NCBI RefSeq assembly: GCF_000143415.4
Contig: NW_003314293.1
Location: 284,957-348,956 of the forward strand
Reading direction: 5' to 3'
DNA length: 64,000 bases
Source: Selaginella moellendorffii
Lineage: Eukaryota > Streptophyta > Lycopodiopsida > Selaginellales > Selaginellaceae
Shown: piece after piece, positions 11,131 through 24,300 of the stretch
Layout: every line of letters starts with the position of its first letter
Position numbering within the stretch: position 1 is the first letter of the stretch
Notes under the pieces: model-generated
Database searches by the model: none
What the model was told of the DNA's origin: nothing
Seen by the model: the letters and a program-made list of their open reading frames with translations, nothing else
Program-made: the position numbers and the translations under genes

Positions 11131-11410
11131 AGCCCCCCCCCCCCCCCCAAGTTAGATTGGACTTAAGTTTTAGCTACACTCCTTATAGGCACAAAAACTT
11201 AAGTGGGGCACCATTCTATATGAGCTGAGAATGATAACAACGATTGTTGTGGGCTTTCACCCCATGACCTATATTAGTATAAAGATTTGGTCTTGAACTT
11301 GGTCTCAAAGTTGGTCTCGGACTTGGTTTTATTTAATAAACTTCTTATTATTCCAATCATGATTTTAAGGATCCTTTAGCCTACTTGGGGAGTTGATTTG
11401 TTACACTATT
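11131..11410 (-). mobile_element. Internally deleted family C LTR
   Basis: After a poly-C run (11137-11150), the sequence shows AGATTGGACTTAAG, AAGTGGGGCACCATTC, GGGCTTTCACCCC, a short minisatellite (11285-11340) and GGATCCTTTAGCC. These are landmarks of the family C LTR in the same order, with pieces missing. It sits upstream of the gag at 10009-11130, as a 5' LTR should. Confidence 0.65.
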
Positions 11411-11446
11411 ATCCTTTCCTTTTAGAAGGATGGAAAACATTTAAGG

Positions 11447-11608
11447 TGTAAATTCCTGAATTTAGACTTAAGAGGTTACTAAAGACACTTAACCCTAAAT
11501 ATCCCAAACCAATTTAAAAAGGGGTGCACTTTTATTTTATAGGCTCTTTCCCTTTATATTTAAACCCTTATGGATTATATTTCAAATTGTTCTTTTTGGT
11601 TGCTTATA
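11447..11608 (-). repeat. Solo terminal repeat of the TRIM-like element
   Basis: A diverged single copy of the repeat seen at 8905-9099. It shares CACTTAACCC..AAATATCCCAAA, GGGGTGCACTT and TTCTTTTTGGTTGCTTATA. Flanks TAAGG and CAAGG agree at four of five positions, as for an eroded target duplication after LTR-LTR recombination. Confidence 0.65.
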
Positions 11609-11899
11609 CAAGGTTCTGGACGGGCTAGGATTTGGAGGAACATTAGGAGGAAGCATTAATAGATTTGTAAGTGGTGTTAGTTGTTCCTAATCCCTTTGTA
11701 CAAAGTGTTTTAATTGCTGCACATGCACAATTTTTAGAGAATTAGTTTGTTAGATATCATGCAAAACCTTATAAACTTGCGATCCAATTTGCTGCAGCAT
11801 ATAAACCGATCCCTTCCATTAAGCAAGGAGCCTTTTAGACAAATAACATATCACAAGATTAGAAAAACAAATTAATATTAAATCATCCACTTTGTGCTA

Positions 11900-14800
11900 T
11901 GTAGGTGGACAATGATAGAAGTTATAACACTATTGTTATCCTATTTGTATGTAGCCCAAGTGTTTAGTAGACTCTACTCGGACAAATGGAGAATTTTATA
12001 TGGTGAAGCACTAATAAAAATTTATACCCTATGATATATGTAGTCATTCTTCCCCATTCTTTATTTTGGGGAGGTCTTCTTGCAACGATTGCGGAGAATG
12101 ATGACTCTAGATTGGTTGAATTTGCATCAGGCTACCTATCTCAAACATCCCGGTTGACCAGTATTACTATTCCAATATAAATATCACTGTGCCAGGCTCC
12201 ATAACGGCAAAGATAGTCCTCTCCAGAAATAAGGCTTGAAAACATAATTCAACAATCATTTGTTGCGAAGCTCACTCACACTTCGGTTGCCTTTTTTGGA
12301 TTGCAAGAGAACCAGACATTCCCAAGAATGCTTGTTAAATATTGATCCTAAGACTTAGCATCAGTAGCTCGTGGTAATCATGAAGGTAAACTCAACTCTA
12401 TTAGCAATATCAAATCATAACTATATCATACCAAAGATATAACAAATAACCATCCCAATTCGAATGCTAAAAGTTTATATACTTTTTGCAACCATCCCTT
12501 GAAAGTCCAAATAAGCATTCCACCAACCCATTTGTTTATGAATGATAAGCACTCGTGACAGTGTGATGTATTCCCAACCAAAACATTAAAAATATAAAAT
12601 GCTTCAACTATAAATATGGGACCATTATCTGAGAAAATCTACTTTAAACAGGAAAAATAGTTAGAGACAATAATGACATACTCATTGCAAAAATCAACCA
12701 TAGAAGGCCCTATCAAATAAAATGCCACTAACTTAAATAGATAGAAAATTGCAATTGACTCCAACTATCCTTCTACAACACAAGGAGGAGTATTATGAGC
12801 TTGGCATCAAACACAATTATGCACATATTAGATAACATCACGTTGCATCTCCGGCCAATAGAAAGATTTATGTAACTTCTCAGTTATACACTAATGTTTT
12901 ATATACCCGCCTAGAAGAAGAGAGTCATGATAAGCATAAAGAAAGTACGGAATAAATATCTAAGGTACCACTAGACATAAATGACTATCAAGATCAATCC
13001 TAACAAAATGAAGAAAGTCATCCTCATGACAATATTGAGAATGTAAATGCCAAAATAGCAAGTCATCAGCAAGTGATGTAAGCCTTTGGATTCATGGCCC
13101 AGCCTTTTAAGCCTCACAAATCTCATTAAGAGAAGGTAAATTTTGCTCTTCACCTTGTGGATACTAAACATTAAGTATAGCAATTGCCAACAGCATGGAA
13201 TCCTCATTTGGAACATCCACAAGTTCTAGAACAACAAGTTTGCTAAGAATAAAAAAAAAGAGCGAAGAAGGGAGAGGAGCTTGAAAAAGAGTATTAGCAT
13301 TAGCCATAAAACTCTCTAAAAGATGAATAATTAATATTTATAGCCCACTAAGCAATACAACCAACTAATTTCTTCCACTTTAATAACAAAGTAACTATAG
13401 TATAATCACTTTCTAGCAATGTTTAAGAACTATACAAATACATATGAAACTTATCAAAAACTCTAAATTGTTGCTAAACACTTTTTCTTTGTTGTAGAGT
13501 AGTTTACCTTTGTTAGTTGTAATATATACCTAATGTTCGTAATGGGATGACACTGACCAGGCATATTCGTACTCTCTTGCATAAAGACATCCCTAAAATC
13601 GATATCCAAAGCATCCATATGCAAAATAAAAGATTAAGTATAGTGAAAATATGCCAAAACTAGAAGAATTGTCAATAACTCTTTAAGATCCATAAATTCT
13701 TGTTTATAGTCCTCAAACCAAAAAGATGATCAATAAAATGATCGAGACATTGCATGTTGCTAAAAAAGTATTGCACATTATTCATATACTTCAGAGTAAG
13801 AAACTTTAGAATAGCTATAAGTTTGTTAAGATCATAAGAAATATAATACTCAAGATAAGTCATGTCCTTAAACCCAAATACACACTTCAACTGCTTCAAC
13901 TTCAAACCAACTTCTTGCAACTGATTCAACATTTTTTAAACATCACAGATTATATCCCCTTTGAGTGAATCAAGATATTATCAATGAAGTTAGCAGTCAT
14001 TTCTGGCATATTGCAAAGAACCTCATCTATTATTTGCTGGAAAGTTGCTAAAGCATTGTTTAAAACGAACAACATCACCAAGAATTTGTACAAACCAAAT
14101 GGTGTACAAAAACTAGTCCTTAGAACATTCTTAGCCATCAACACTTATCAGTAGTGTGAGGAAGAGGATATAGATATAAGATAGTCACTTTGTTTAATGG
14201 TCAATAATTGATGTATAAGTAAATACTCTTATCAAGCTTTGTGACAAGATGAAGTTCATACACCCAAAGACTCCATGCCTTTCGGATAACACCTTTCTCC
14301 AACATTTTCTTGATATTTACACATAAAATCTTAATTTTTTTTTATGACGAATGACGAATAGAAATATTGATTAGACAAGCATCCCTAGTTAGAATATAAT
14401 GATATGTTGCAATCTTTGCTCTAAACAACAGGTCAAATTCAAATAAATTAGTACATTTCTTCATAAATTGGTCAACCATTGTGACTCAAAGACCATTAGA
14501 TGGATTTGAAAAGCCAATAGAAGAGCAAGATGGAAACATAATAATAGAGAGACAAAAGTGATGGAAGCAAAAGTAGAAGCAAATAAATGAAGAAAAATAT
14601 AAGTGAAAGGAATGGAAAAAATATGTGACAAGGGGGGAAAGCTTTAAAGTCATATTTCACATAATTATGCTATAACTAATTTATACTAAAGATGAGGTCA
14701 AAAGTTTGGCTCAACATCATCTGCAACAACTGAAGCTCAAATTTGAGATTGCTCACATAGACAATTAATTTTACCTCATCTCGTACACATGCATATGCAT

Positions 14801-15300
14801 AACTGTTAGCATAAAGAATGAAAACTAGCTTTCTCACACAATGCAGATATCAATAACGTGTGGCAATAGGCTGAGTAATAAAAGATAAACTCAAGCCTAT
14901 ATCAACCAATATAGAGAGAATAATAAAAGACCTTTTGTTATAAAAATAAGCTTGAAAAGTAAACACTAAATGAATTAGTGCTAAATGAACCCCTTGATGA
15001 TATTTCTAAAAGAAGAATAAAGAGTCATTAATTTATTCATGCAATGACCATCCACTACTCATGCAACTCCTCATTTCCTGGAAGAATCTCAGTGTCTAGA
15101 CCTTTCATTACAACAACACTAATAAGATATTATTAACGCTAAGGCCTCCATCCAAGAATGGAGGATGCCAATTCGAAAAACATCAACAATGCCAATATGT
15201 ATAGCTAACCTCATCATATGCCTAGTAGATATCATAGCCACGACTTTGTTCTCACCTTTATCCTTGAATATGAGCAACAATAATATCAACCTCTATTAGA
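11900..15300 (-). pseudogene. Degenerate gypsy family A pol (reverse transcriptase and integrase remnants)
   Basis: Minus-strand reverse transcriptase pieces lie at 14144-13672: FGLYKFLVMLFVLNNALATF corresponds to the PFGL..APATFQ motif, FIDNILIHS stands at the usual Y-x-DD box, and GLKLKQLKCVFGF follows. An integrase zinc-binding fragment (FYWPEMQRDVI, a stop, then YVHNCV) lies at about 12870-12800 and closely matches the family A integrase at 61470-61560. Many stops and frameshifts make it a dead copy. Regions between the recognisable pieces are decayed and not assigned. Confidence 0.7.
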
Positions 15301-16020
15301 ACATGACCATTTCCCATAAAAAAATTTAGTCTATGATATTCTTATGGTTTTAATCACTATCTGAAGCATCTGTCCAAGTAAGATCAAGATTGCAATTGCT
15401 AATTAACTTTGAAAATGACTCTAAGAGAAAACATTATGAAGTAATCCAAACTTTTTCCTTGTTACATCACTCATATATTGTTCTTCAAACCCCTCTCTAC
15501 TCACTCAACTCTTTTTTACTTCTGTACTTCTTTCTCATTTTCCTCTTTCTTCCCTTTGTAATTTTTACTTGTACTTTTAATGTTCAACAAAATTATCATT
15601 CTCATCTAACTCGGTTTTTCCTCTTTTTTGTTCTTTTTATTCGTGTCTTTCTTCTCAAGCTACACTATTCTTCCTTCAGACTCCTAAGATTTTCTTATCT
15701 AAAACTTTTTTGATTTTTTAAATTATTTGTTCTTTTTATCTTTATGTGTTTGCCTTATATAACTTTATTTTGCTTTATATTTAGATTAATTTTCTTTATG
15801 TATTTTAAGTTTTTATTTCAATTTCTTTTTTCTTGCTTATCACTTCTACTTGTTTTTGTAGACAAAGATATGTAATATTTTGTAAAATATTATTTGAGAT
15901 CTAGATAAAGTACCAAACTTTGATATTGTTAACCTTAAACACTTAAAGCTTTTCTAAGATAAATAATATGCATTTATGTTTTCTATTATTGATTTTCATA
16001 AATATATTCATAAAATCTCT
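15300..16020. other. T-rich non-coding stretch
   Basis: Low-complexity T-rich DNA. The 107-codon open frame at 15390-15713 is mostly Leu, Phe and Ser from T-rich codons, with no domain. No gene is supported. Confidence 0.55.
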
Positions 16021-16365
16021 TTGCTATTCAAGCATTGCTAGTGAACGTTGTTATGTATATAATTGGCATTTAAGAATTACAAATGGTGAGTATTGTCGTG
16101 CTTCAATAGATATGTTAAATGAATGACTAGAAATCCATACAGAGTAACTTATACTCACTACTCTCAATATCTTAATTTTAATTTAGTAATAACATCACCT
16201 CAGGATATTGTAGAAACTAGAAGTGATATTATACAAGCTATAAGATTTATACAAAGAAATTGTATTAGACGTCAAATAGGGGGTTATGTTCAACTTATAA
16301 ATTGGTCTCTATATTTATCAGTACAAATAACATCATCTGAATTAAATTCATTACAAGACTAGAAA
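16020..16365 (+). repeat. Unknown repeat E, copy 1, with a 79-codon open frame
   Basis: The plus-strand frame 16123-16362 contains the string ETRSDIIQAIRFIQRNCI. A second copy at about 20600-20935 encodes ETRSDIEQAIRFIKINCI in the same context, and upstream blocks (TGTATATAATTGGCATTTAAGAATTA versus TTATATAAATTGTCAATATTCAAGAATTA) also align. Shared coding potential in two copies suggests remnants of one mobile or duplicated gene. I do not recognise the family. Confidence 0.5.
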
Positions 16366-16611
16366 ATCAATAATTGGGATATTTATTAAAGTTATTTATC
16401 ATTGGACTCGAACAGTTTCAGACATTTTCTTGCAAGATATCAAGAGACATAATACATGATTAAGGATTATTAGCAATGGATATTGAAGTATTTCAAAACC
16501 ATAATAAATAAATAGAATATATCTTTTGTATGGTGTTTAAAAATATATTATGTTCAAAACTGATATTCTTTGGAATATACTTAGGAATGCCCTAGATTTG
16601 TAGTAGGCGCC

Positions 16612-18868
16612 ATGGTGCTGCGGTGCGCCCTCCTCCAGCTCCAATCATCCGCATTTCGGCGCTATGCCACTGTAAGTACCTCACATCGCATCACAGCGCT
16701 TTATCCTACGAGATATCGAGCGAGGCAGCAGCATTTCAGCACAGGCCTGAGCTCCGGCACAAGCGCCGCGGGTGGATTTCCTTCTCCTTCCCCGGTCTCG
16801 GACGAGCACTCCCTGAGTGTGGCTAGTATGACGATCGCTTTCGACAGGGCGCTGCTGGAGCGGCGAACGGAGGATGCTGTGTTTGCGGTAGATGGGCTTA
16901 GAAGGAAAGGCTCGTTTCCAAGCCGGGATAGTCTCAGCACTCTGATATCGCAGCTAGCCTACAAGCAGACACCGCTCAGTCTTTCCCAGGCTGATAGATT
17001 GATCCAAGACTTGGTGGCGTCGCGCAGAGAGGATCTCTTGGATCAAAATAGCCTCTCGCTTCTAGCGCTCGCCTACGCCGGCGTTGGCATGGCCAACTTC
17101 TCTCGGTCGACTTTGCGGCTCATGTTCCAGACCGGGCTCTATCCTTCGGTGAGAGTCTGGACAGCGGTGGTGAGCAAGATCGCCGAGAGTTTCTCCGAGG
17201 CTCCAGCGGCCCTGGAGCTTTTCAAAGAGATTTGCAAGCTCACGGGTGGGACTGTGGACGCGAGCAGTAGAGAGCCGTGTAAGATGGTGGAGGAGCCGGA
17301 CCCGGTGGCCAGGATCATCAAGTTGATGGACTTTGCAATGATGCCGAAAGGCAACGAGGAGCTCTTGGTTTCGATGAGGCCGGACGTCACGTCGTTTAAC
17401 TCGGCTCTCCGGATCTGTGCGACGCTGGCCGACACGCAGAATGCCGAGGAGATCTTCCACAGCATGAGCTTGTTTGGTGTGCTTCCAAACAGCGACTCGT
17501 TTGAGCTGCTTATCAAGGTTTATGGGAAGGCCAGGCGATTCGACTTGTTCCGGAAGGTTCCACAGAGAATGGAGGCTGCCTGCGTCAGGCCCAGTGCGTC
17601 GACTCTCAAGGCTCTCGTCGACGCTTATGTGGAGTCGGGCAACATAGAGGAGGCCGAGAAGGTTTTGCAAAAGACGGTGCAAGGGAAGAGCAGCTTGTGG
17701 AACCTTGTGAAGCTGGAAGGAGACGTCTACAACAGCTTACTCAAGGCGTATGCGTTAGAAGCGAGGCTGAGCGACGCTGCCAACCTTTTGAGCAGCGTGC
17801 CTCTCGAGGACGCAGGGACGGGGCTGGATCAAGCCAGAGTCGTGGCGAGCATGATAGCGTCGGGAATGCTCAAGGAGATTTGCTCCATTCTTCAGTACAT
17901 GCTACAGCACAGGATGGAAGTCTCGTTCTCGGCCTACAAGTCGCTAATGCACGGGTTCTGCGCCAACAATCAGCTGGACAAGGCGGCGAGCTTTATAATC
18001 CTGATGAAGAGAGCCGGGATCAAGCCCGACTGTTCCATCTACGGCCCTCTCATCCAGGGACTCGTGAGGTGCCGAGACAGGCTACTCGCTTATCACACGT
18101 TTCTGGAGATGGTCGAGGCGAGAATCGTTCCAGACGAGGCAACTTACGTCTCCTTGCTGAAGGCCTTGACGGTGGAAGAGCGAGCGAGCAAGATGGTTAG
18201 AGTGCTGGAGGCGGTGATGGAGTTCCCGAGCGTCAAGATCAGCCTCTTCTCGTGGAACTTGGTGATCGAGTACTGCTCGAAGAAGAAGCTGATAGGGGAC
18301 GCGCAGAGGATGCTGGCTAGGATGGCTCCGGCGGGTGTTCAGCCGGATAGCTACTCGTACTGGTACGTTGTCAAGGGGCTGATCACGCGGAGCCGGCTGA
18401 CAGACGTTCTGGGACTTTGGCCACAGATACAGTTTGCATCGAGGAGAGATCGGCCAAACAGGATAATCCTCCACAAGCAGCTCGTGGAGACGCTCATGTA
18501 TGCGTTCGTGAAGGGTGCTAACTTCGCCCAAGCGCTGGAGCTTCTCGAGTATGCCAAAGAGGAGGACATCCCACTGGACAGGGAAGCGTTCAAGGACTTG
18601 TTCCTCAAGTACCACTCGCATCGTTTCACCAGCAAGCACAAGTCTCCGTTGAGAGTTTACGGGCGCCAGCAGCAGCTCCTGGAGATGGAGGAGTTTAAGA
18701 AGTGGCTCAGCCTCGGTGCGGTCAAAACTCCTGCTCGCTATGCTAAGTACGTAATCCATCTTTGTTTCTTTAATTTGTTGTTTGCTTGGTTGCTTATTTC
18801 TTTGTTGGACTTTGAGCAGGATTCTGAAATATGGACCATTCAAACGCGATGAAGGGCCGTTCTTTTAA
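16612..18868 (+). CDS. P-class PPR protein, probably mitochondrial, about 727 aa
   Basis: The open frame starts at ATG 16612. Residues 1-50 are rich in Arg, Ser and Ala with almost no acids (LRCALLQLQSSAFRRYATVS), fitting an organelle presequence. PPR motifs run from about residue 90 to 620, e.g. VTSFNSALRICATLADTQ, SFELLIKVYGKARRFDLF, TLKALVDAYVESGNIEEAEKV, VYNSLLKAYALEARLSDAA, AYKSLMHGFCANNQLDKA and IYGPLIQGLV. The exon ends at 18746 before GTACGT; an acceptor at 18819 restores the frame to a conserved-looking end (KILKYGPFKRDEGPFF) and TAA at 18866-18868. Reading through instead gives a hydrophobic tail that is intron. A 60-nt in-frame segment with good splice sites (16672-16731) in the presequence may also be an intron. 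There is no E/DYW domain. It resembles the long P-class proteins of the At1g03100 kind, but that match is from memory. Confidence 0.85.
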
Positions 18869-19150
18869 AATTGTAAATATGTTTCTGGCATCAGAAGTAG
18901 GGAGTCTGGCTATTATCTGAGAGGAGGAGGAGGAAGCTCTTTCGTTTGGTTCATGTAAAGTGAGCAGATTGATAAGTCCTTCAATTTAAAGGATAACTCT
19001 GCAAACTTGAAAAATGGAGAATGACACTACTGACAGCACAGGAAGATTTTGTTCATTACAGAACTTGTCTTGGAGAATATGTTGTACAAGTGAGCATGAG
19101 GTTGATGGCATTGATGGCATTCAAGTCCCAGCCACAAATACTTTAGTCGT
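18869..19150. other. 3' UTR and intergenic DNA after PPR gene
   Basis: No coding feature seen. The first part is probably the PPR gene's 3' UTR. Confidence 0.5.
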
Positions 19151-19500
19151 CCTCACATGAGCATGACTAAGAGCATGCATGGCTCATACTCTATGTAAAG
19201 ACTCAATCTATATGGCACAAATGGGTAACAAACTCATTTTTTATTCTAACTTTTGTGTTATTATTGATGTTAACACTGGTGCAATCATAACAACAGCTCC
19301 AAGAGAAGGTAATCTTTATTACTTGGGGAATGAACAATTTAATCTTGCCACTGCCAACAAAAACAACACTGAAATATGGCATTTAAGAGTTGGCTATTTA
19401 AGTCTTAAGAGTTTAAAAACTTTAGAAGGCATGGTGACAAGCCTAACTCTTCCTATTTCTTCCACTATCAGCTTGTGAAGCTTGTGTTTTGGGGAAGTAA
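19150..19500 (+). pseudogene. Ty1/copia pol fragment (gag-pre-integrase region)
   Basis: The plus-strand frame 19179-19478 contains GNLYYLG and EIWHLRVGYLSLKSLKTLEG, ending in LTLPISSTISL. This is the characteristic 'W-H-x-R-L/V-G-H/Y' zinc-binding segment just before copia integrase. The histidine expected after RVG is replaced by Tyr. A stop follows, and the next bases (TGTGAAGCTTGTGTTTTGGG) are broken continuation. No LTRs were found next to it. Confidence 0.7.
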
Positions 19501-20600
19501 CATGGAAAATCTTTTACAGAAGAAGAAGAAGGGTGAGCGGGTGGTCGGTGGGTCGTCACGAAAAGGGCTCCTGGTGGGTGGCCTCCCCCAAACCCTCTGC
19601 TCAATGTCGAGCCACTCTGATGCTGGGATGGACACGACGGGTGCTGCTCTCGGTCCGGGGCTGTATATGGTGATGGGTGGCAGCAGTGGCAGTGCATGAT
19701 TGGTTCATATGCTATTAACCCCTTAGAGCTAATTAAAAATCAATTCTAGATTTTCTAGAGATTACTTTACAGCTTCATATCCACTTGTTATAGGCAAAAA
19801 TTCCATGAAAAAACAGTCATGCTTAGTGACAAAGAAAGAAAAGATTTGGTGCATGATCACATGGTTGAGTTGTCTTTAGCTCTTTTTTTTAAAGGTGCAT
19901 TCTTATAAATCATGTAGCCCCTTTTAATTTTGGATTTCCATTTTTCTACAATCACCATTAGCCATTCTCCTCAAACAATTGCCAAGGCCTTTTCATTAAA
20001 AGTGTCACTAGCACTAGCTTATATCCAGACACTACAACACAAGCACATTTCTTGAGAAATCCTTGTCTAGATCTTTATATTGGATTTGTGAACTGGTCAG
20101 AAGCATCAATCATGGGTAATGCTGATATAACCACAAAATAAATTAGAACCATCAAAAATAACATTTTTATTAAGATAATTCAAACTTTTTGGGAGAAATA
20201 AGTATGCAAGGCTTAATAAGAAAAATGAATATTTTTTAATTTATTTTTGTATTATATGTATTTACAGATGTTCTGTATTGTTTTCTAAGTTAAATTTCAC
20301 TTTCTTTCGTCTTTAAACGTTCTTTATTAATATTTTTCTCTTGTAATACATATTTTATACACCTTTATTTATTAATTACATTTTTCTTTTATATCTTTAT
20401 ATTTTAATATATAAATAACAAGGCAGTAAGGATTAATAAAGGCTTAATTTTGTGATTTATTAGCTCAAAATTACAAGCCATTAGTGTTAAATATTATAAA
20501 AAATGATTAAAGTTTTTTAAATAATATGTGTTATAATATTATATTACTATTTTATGTATATAATTTTATAAAAAAAATTGGTTACTTCAGCCCTGCTATA
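19500..20600. other. Intergenic, partly decayed copia continuation
   Basis: A locally GC-rich block (19520-19700) with open frames in several phases has no recognisable domain. The rest is AT-rich. No gene is supported. Confidence 0.45.
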
Positions 20601-20935
20601 GAATCTTGTTATATAAATTGTCAATATTCAAGAATTAGTAACAGTGGATATTGTAATGTTTCAACATGTATGTTAGCTCAATGAACTAAAAATTCATTTA
20701 AAAGGTACAGAGAAATCTTAAACTTGCTTTAGTAACATTAACAAGAGCAACTTGTCATCTTATAGAAACTAGAAGTGACATTGAACAAGCTATAAGATTT
20801 ATAAAAATAAATTGTATTAAAATAATTTAGAGGGATATGTTAGACTCAGAAATCGATCATTAATTTTATCAGTAGAAATAACTCCTTTTCAATTAATTAT
20901 GCTACAAGATCAAGATTTTAATTTCACATGAATAC
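20600..20935 (+). repeat. Unknown repeat E, copy 2
   Basis: It aligns by eye with 16020-16365, including ETRSDIEQAIRFIKINCI and a following segment related to LSVQITSSEL. The frame is broken by stops, so this copy is more decayed than copy 1. Confidence 0.5.
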
Positions 20936-21949
<1,014 letters not shown>

Positions 21950-21972
21950 TATACATACATATATATATATAT

Positions 21973-22989
21973 GCTAAATGGGACTACTCTCACTTTCCAT
22001 TAATAACTCCCAATATAAAAATAATAGCCTCAAAGTTATAAGTTTAATAAGATATTTCTCTAATAAATTATACCTGCATGCTGAATAAGAAAAGCAGTGA
22101 ACATCAACAGTTATAAAATAAAAAATATTAACAAGAGAACCATAATATTGTGCTTCTCATCTAACAAATTAAATTAACTTTAAATTTATTTATTATCCTG
22201 TTTTAATGCTAAATTAAGTAGTATTAATTCATAGATTAATATTTGACCCCAAGTACATTTATGTATGTAAAACATAAAAATTGGCCTATAAAATTAACTA
22301 AAATAAGTTAATGTATGTTCAAATGCTTCAATGGCCTTTGCCACGGAATTGTCTATGATTTTCTGGATGAAATCAATGTCTTTGCCTTGCTTCTTAAGAA
22401 CCAATACAAGGCTCTGTCAAGAGCAAGAAAGAAAGAAACAGAAAATCACTTCTTGCAAATAAAAAAGTTCTCTGAAGCTTATCTAGAGTGCTCTAAGGGA
22501 CAGAGGATCCACCTTTATGGCATCTTCAAACTCCTTGAGAGTGTTGTCCAAATTTCTAATGTACTCGTAAGCATGGCTGTAAATGAATCTAAACTGTAAC
22601 TGTGACAGATTCATGTTGATGAGCTTGGAAAGGACCTTGATCACCACTGGCATGTCCTTATTTAGCTCTAAACTTTAATTTTTATAAATTTCAACCAAAA
22701 ATTTTAATTAAACCTAATATACTTTAATTCATTAATTTAGTTTAATATCTGAGTGGAAATTATATGTTTTAAGTGATCATACTAATAGTCATCTTTGTTC
22801 TTCATGCTCAAAGAATAGACAAGTCCTTGTAGAAGCATTACTAGTATGATTATTTGGGTAGTGGTGAGTTTGATCAAATGGTGATGATGAAGATTGTTTG
22901 CTGATGCTCATGCTCTATAGAAGCACTCCATAGAAGTTTGGAGAAATGCATAGGTCTTTATACATGGTGGTGGTGAAGGATTGCTAGCG
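21973..22989. other. AT-rich DNA with an unassigned exon-like block
   Basis: Mostly empty. At 22315-22660 both strands have moderate open frames. The minus strand reads MPVVIKVLSKL, FRFIYSHAYEYIRNLDNTL and KDIDFIQKIIDNSVAKAIE with possible splice sites between, which might be a decayed gene fragment. I cannot name it. Confidence 0.3.
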
Positions 22990-23235
22990 GCACTACTCTA
23001 GAGGGATCAAGATGGCACCAATAACACTAAAAGATCTACTTACATAGGCCATTATGGTTGATATCATTTTAAGTTGAGCATTGCCTCTTTGTCTTTAGAC
23101 GGGGTAAGCAATAGAACCAAGAACATCCCAAATCTCTTCAGCTGCTTCATAGTTATTGAGGCCATCAACTTAGAGAATAATAAAACAAACAAAATCTAGC
23201 TAAGCCATAAATCCAAGATCCAAGAAAAGGCAGAC
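22990..23235 (-). pseudogene. Possible copia gag remnant
   Basis: The minus strand reads NNYEAAEEIWDVLGSIAY followed by a stop, then QLKMISTIMAY. This resembles the 'A-K-E-x-W-D-x-L...Y' pattern of copia gag (UBN2) polypeptides. It is short and broken, so the call is tentative. Confidence 0.35.
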
Positions 23236-24085
23236 ATCTTTATCTTTAAGTTCTAGCTTTAATTTTATAATTATAATACAATTTCAAAATAAAGATTCTT
23301 CAAATAAATCTACTAAATTGAAAGTCATTCAATTTAAAATTGTCATTCAAATTGCAAAGTGGCAAAATTACAAGGGAGCTTAGAATCAAAGAGGACTTTG
23401 AGCTACATGCTTTCATGGTAAACTCTATGCTATGAAAGGGGTTTATTGCTATTGACCTCAAAAGAATTCTGACATAGGGCAACTATATAGAAGAGTTATA
23501 TTTTGAAGTATTAATCTGCAATATGCATAGGGATGTAAATGTGGATCCCTAATCATTATTGTGGTCCCTATCATTCTTACCACTACCTCTACTAATGCCA
23601 CAAGGGAGAAAAAATTGATGCTCTTTATAAAAAAAATGTTTTGGCCATTTTACTCTACAAAAACGGGTGAAATTTTGATATGCCTTTTAAATGTTGGGTA
23701 AAAAATTAATTAAATTTATTCCATTGAATTAAAATAAATATTCTTTCTGAATATTCCTTTATAGGCTAGAATATTTTAGGTTGATTAGAACTCTTGCTAC
23801 TTCCAAGAGTCTGATCATACTCCTTACTCCTGCTTTCAAGGGATAGAATGAATACTCTTTTTCTCAACAAGCTAATTTAGTCAAGAAATGTATAAACCCT
23901 ATTACAGCAAGAATTATATATACTGCCTACTTATTAGTGCTTGTTACAACAGGAACCATTTGTATTAGTGCTTGTTACAACAGAAACCATTTAGAACATA
24001 CTCATGAACTTAGTATTCTGGTGTGAGACAATATCCTAAGAAAGTCCATGGTGACAAATGACTTTCAACCAAAACACCTCAGCAA
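23236..24085. other. AT-rich intergenic DNA
   Basis: No supported coding feature. Contains a short repeat of TATTAGTGCTTGTTACAACAG (about 23934-23983, two copies). Confidence 0.45.
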
Positions 24086-24300
24086 CTTGTTTAGCTAAAC
24101 TGATTGTGGGCCACATTTGTAAAATGATTTACCACCATAAAGATGGAATCATAACCTTGCACTATAAAAGGCCAACAATAAAATCCATAGAAATGCTGCA
24201 AAAAGAGGCTGTAATTGATAGTAATGGCAAAAAAAGTCTTACAGTAGCCATAATTTCTACCTTCTTGACTTGACAAACTTGCATTCTTGGATCCATTCCC
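24086..24300 (-). pseudogene. Gypsy integrase core fragment
   Basis: The minus-strand frame 24276-24091 ends in FYGFYCWPFIVQGYDSIFMVV, then NHFTNVAHNQF. This parallels the first catalytic-Asp region of gypsy integrases (DFI.GLP...GYDSI.VVVDRLTKVAHF). The second Asp is replaced by Asn and the first is lost, so it is dead. Confidence 0.55.

Noticed and set aside
15390-15713. 107-codon Leu/Phe-rich frame that looks like a membrane protein
   Set aside because: The hydrophobicity comes from T-rich low-complexity DNA; there is no charged loop pattern or family signature.
19520-19700. GC-rich block with frames open on both strands, considered as a small gene
   Set aside because: No start context, no domain and no splice links; it directly follows a broken copia fragment.
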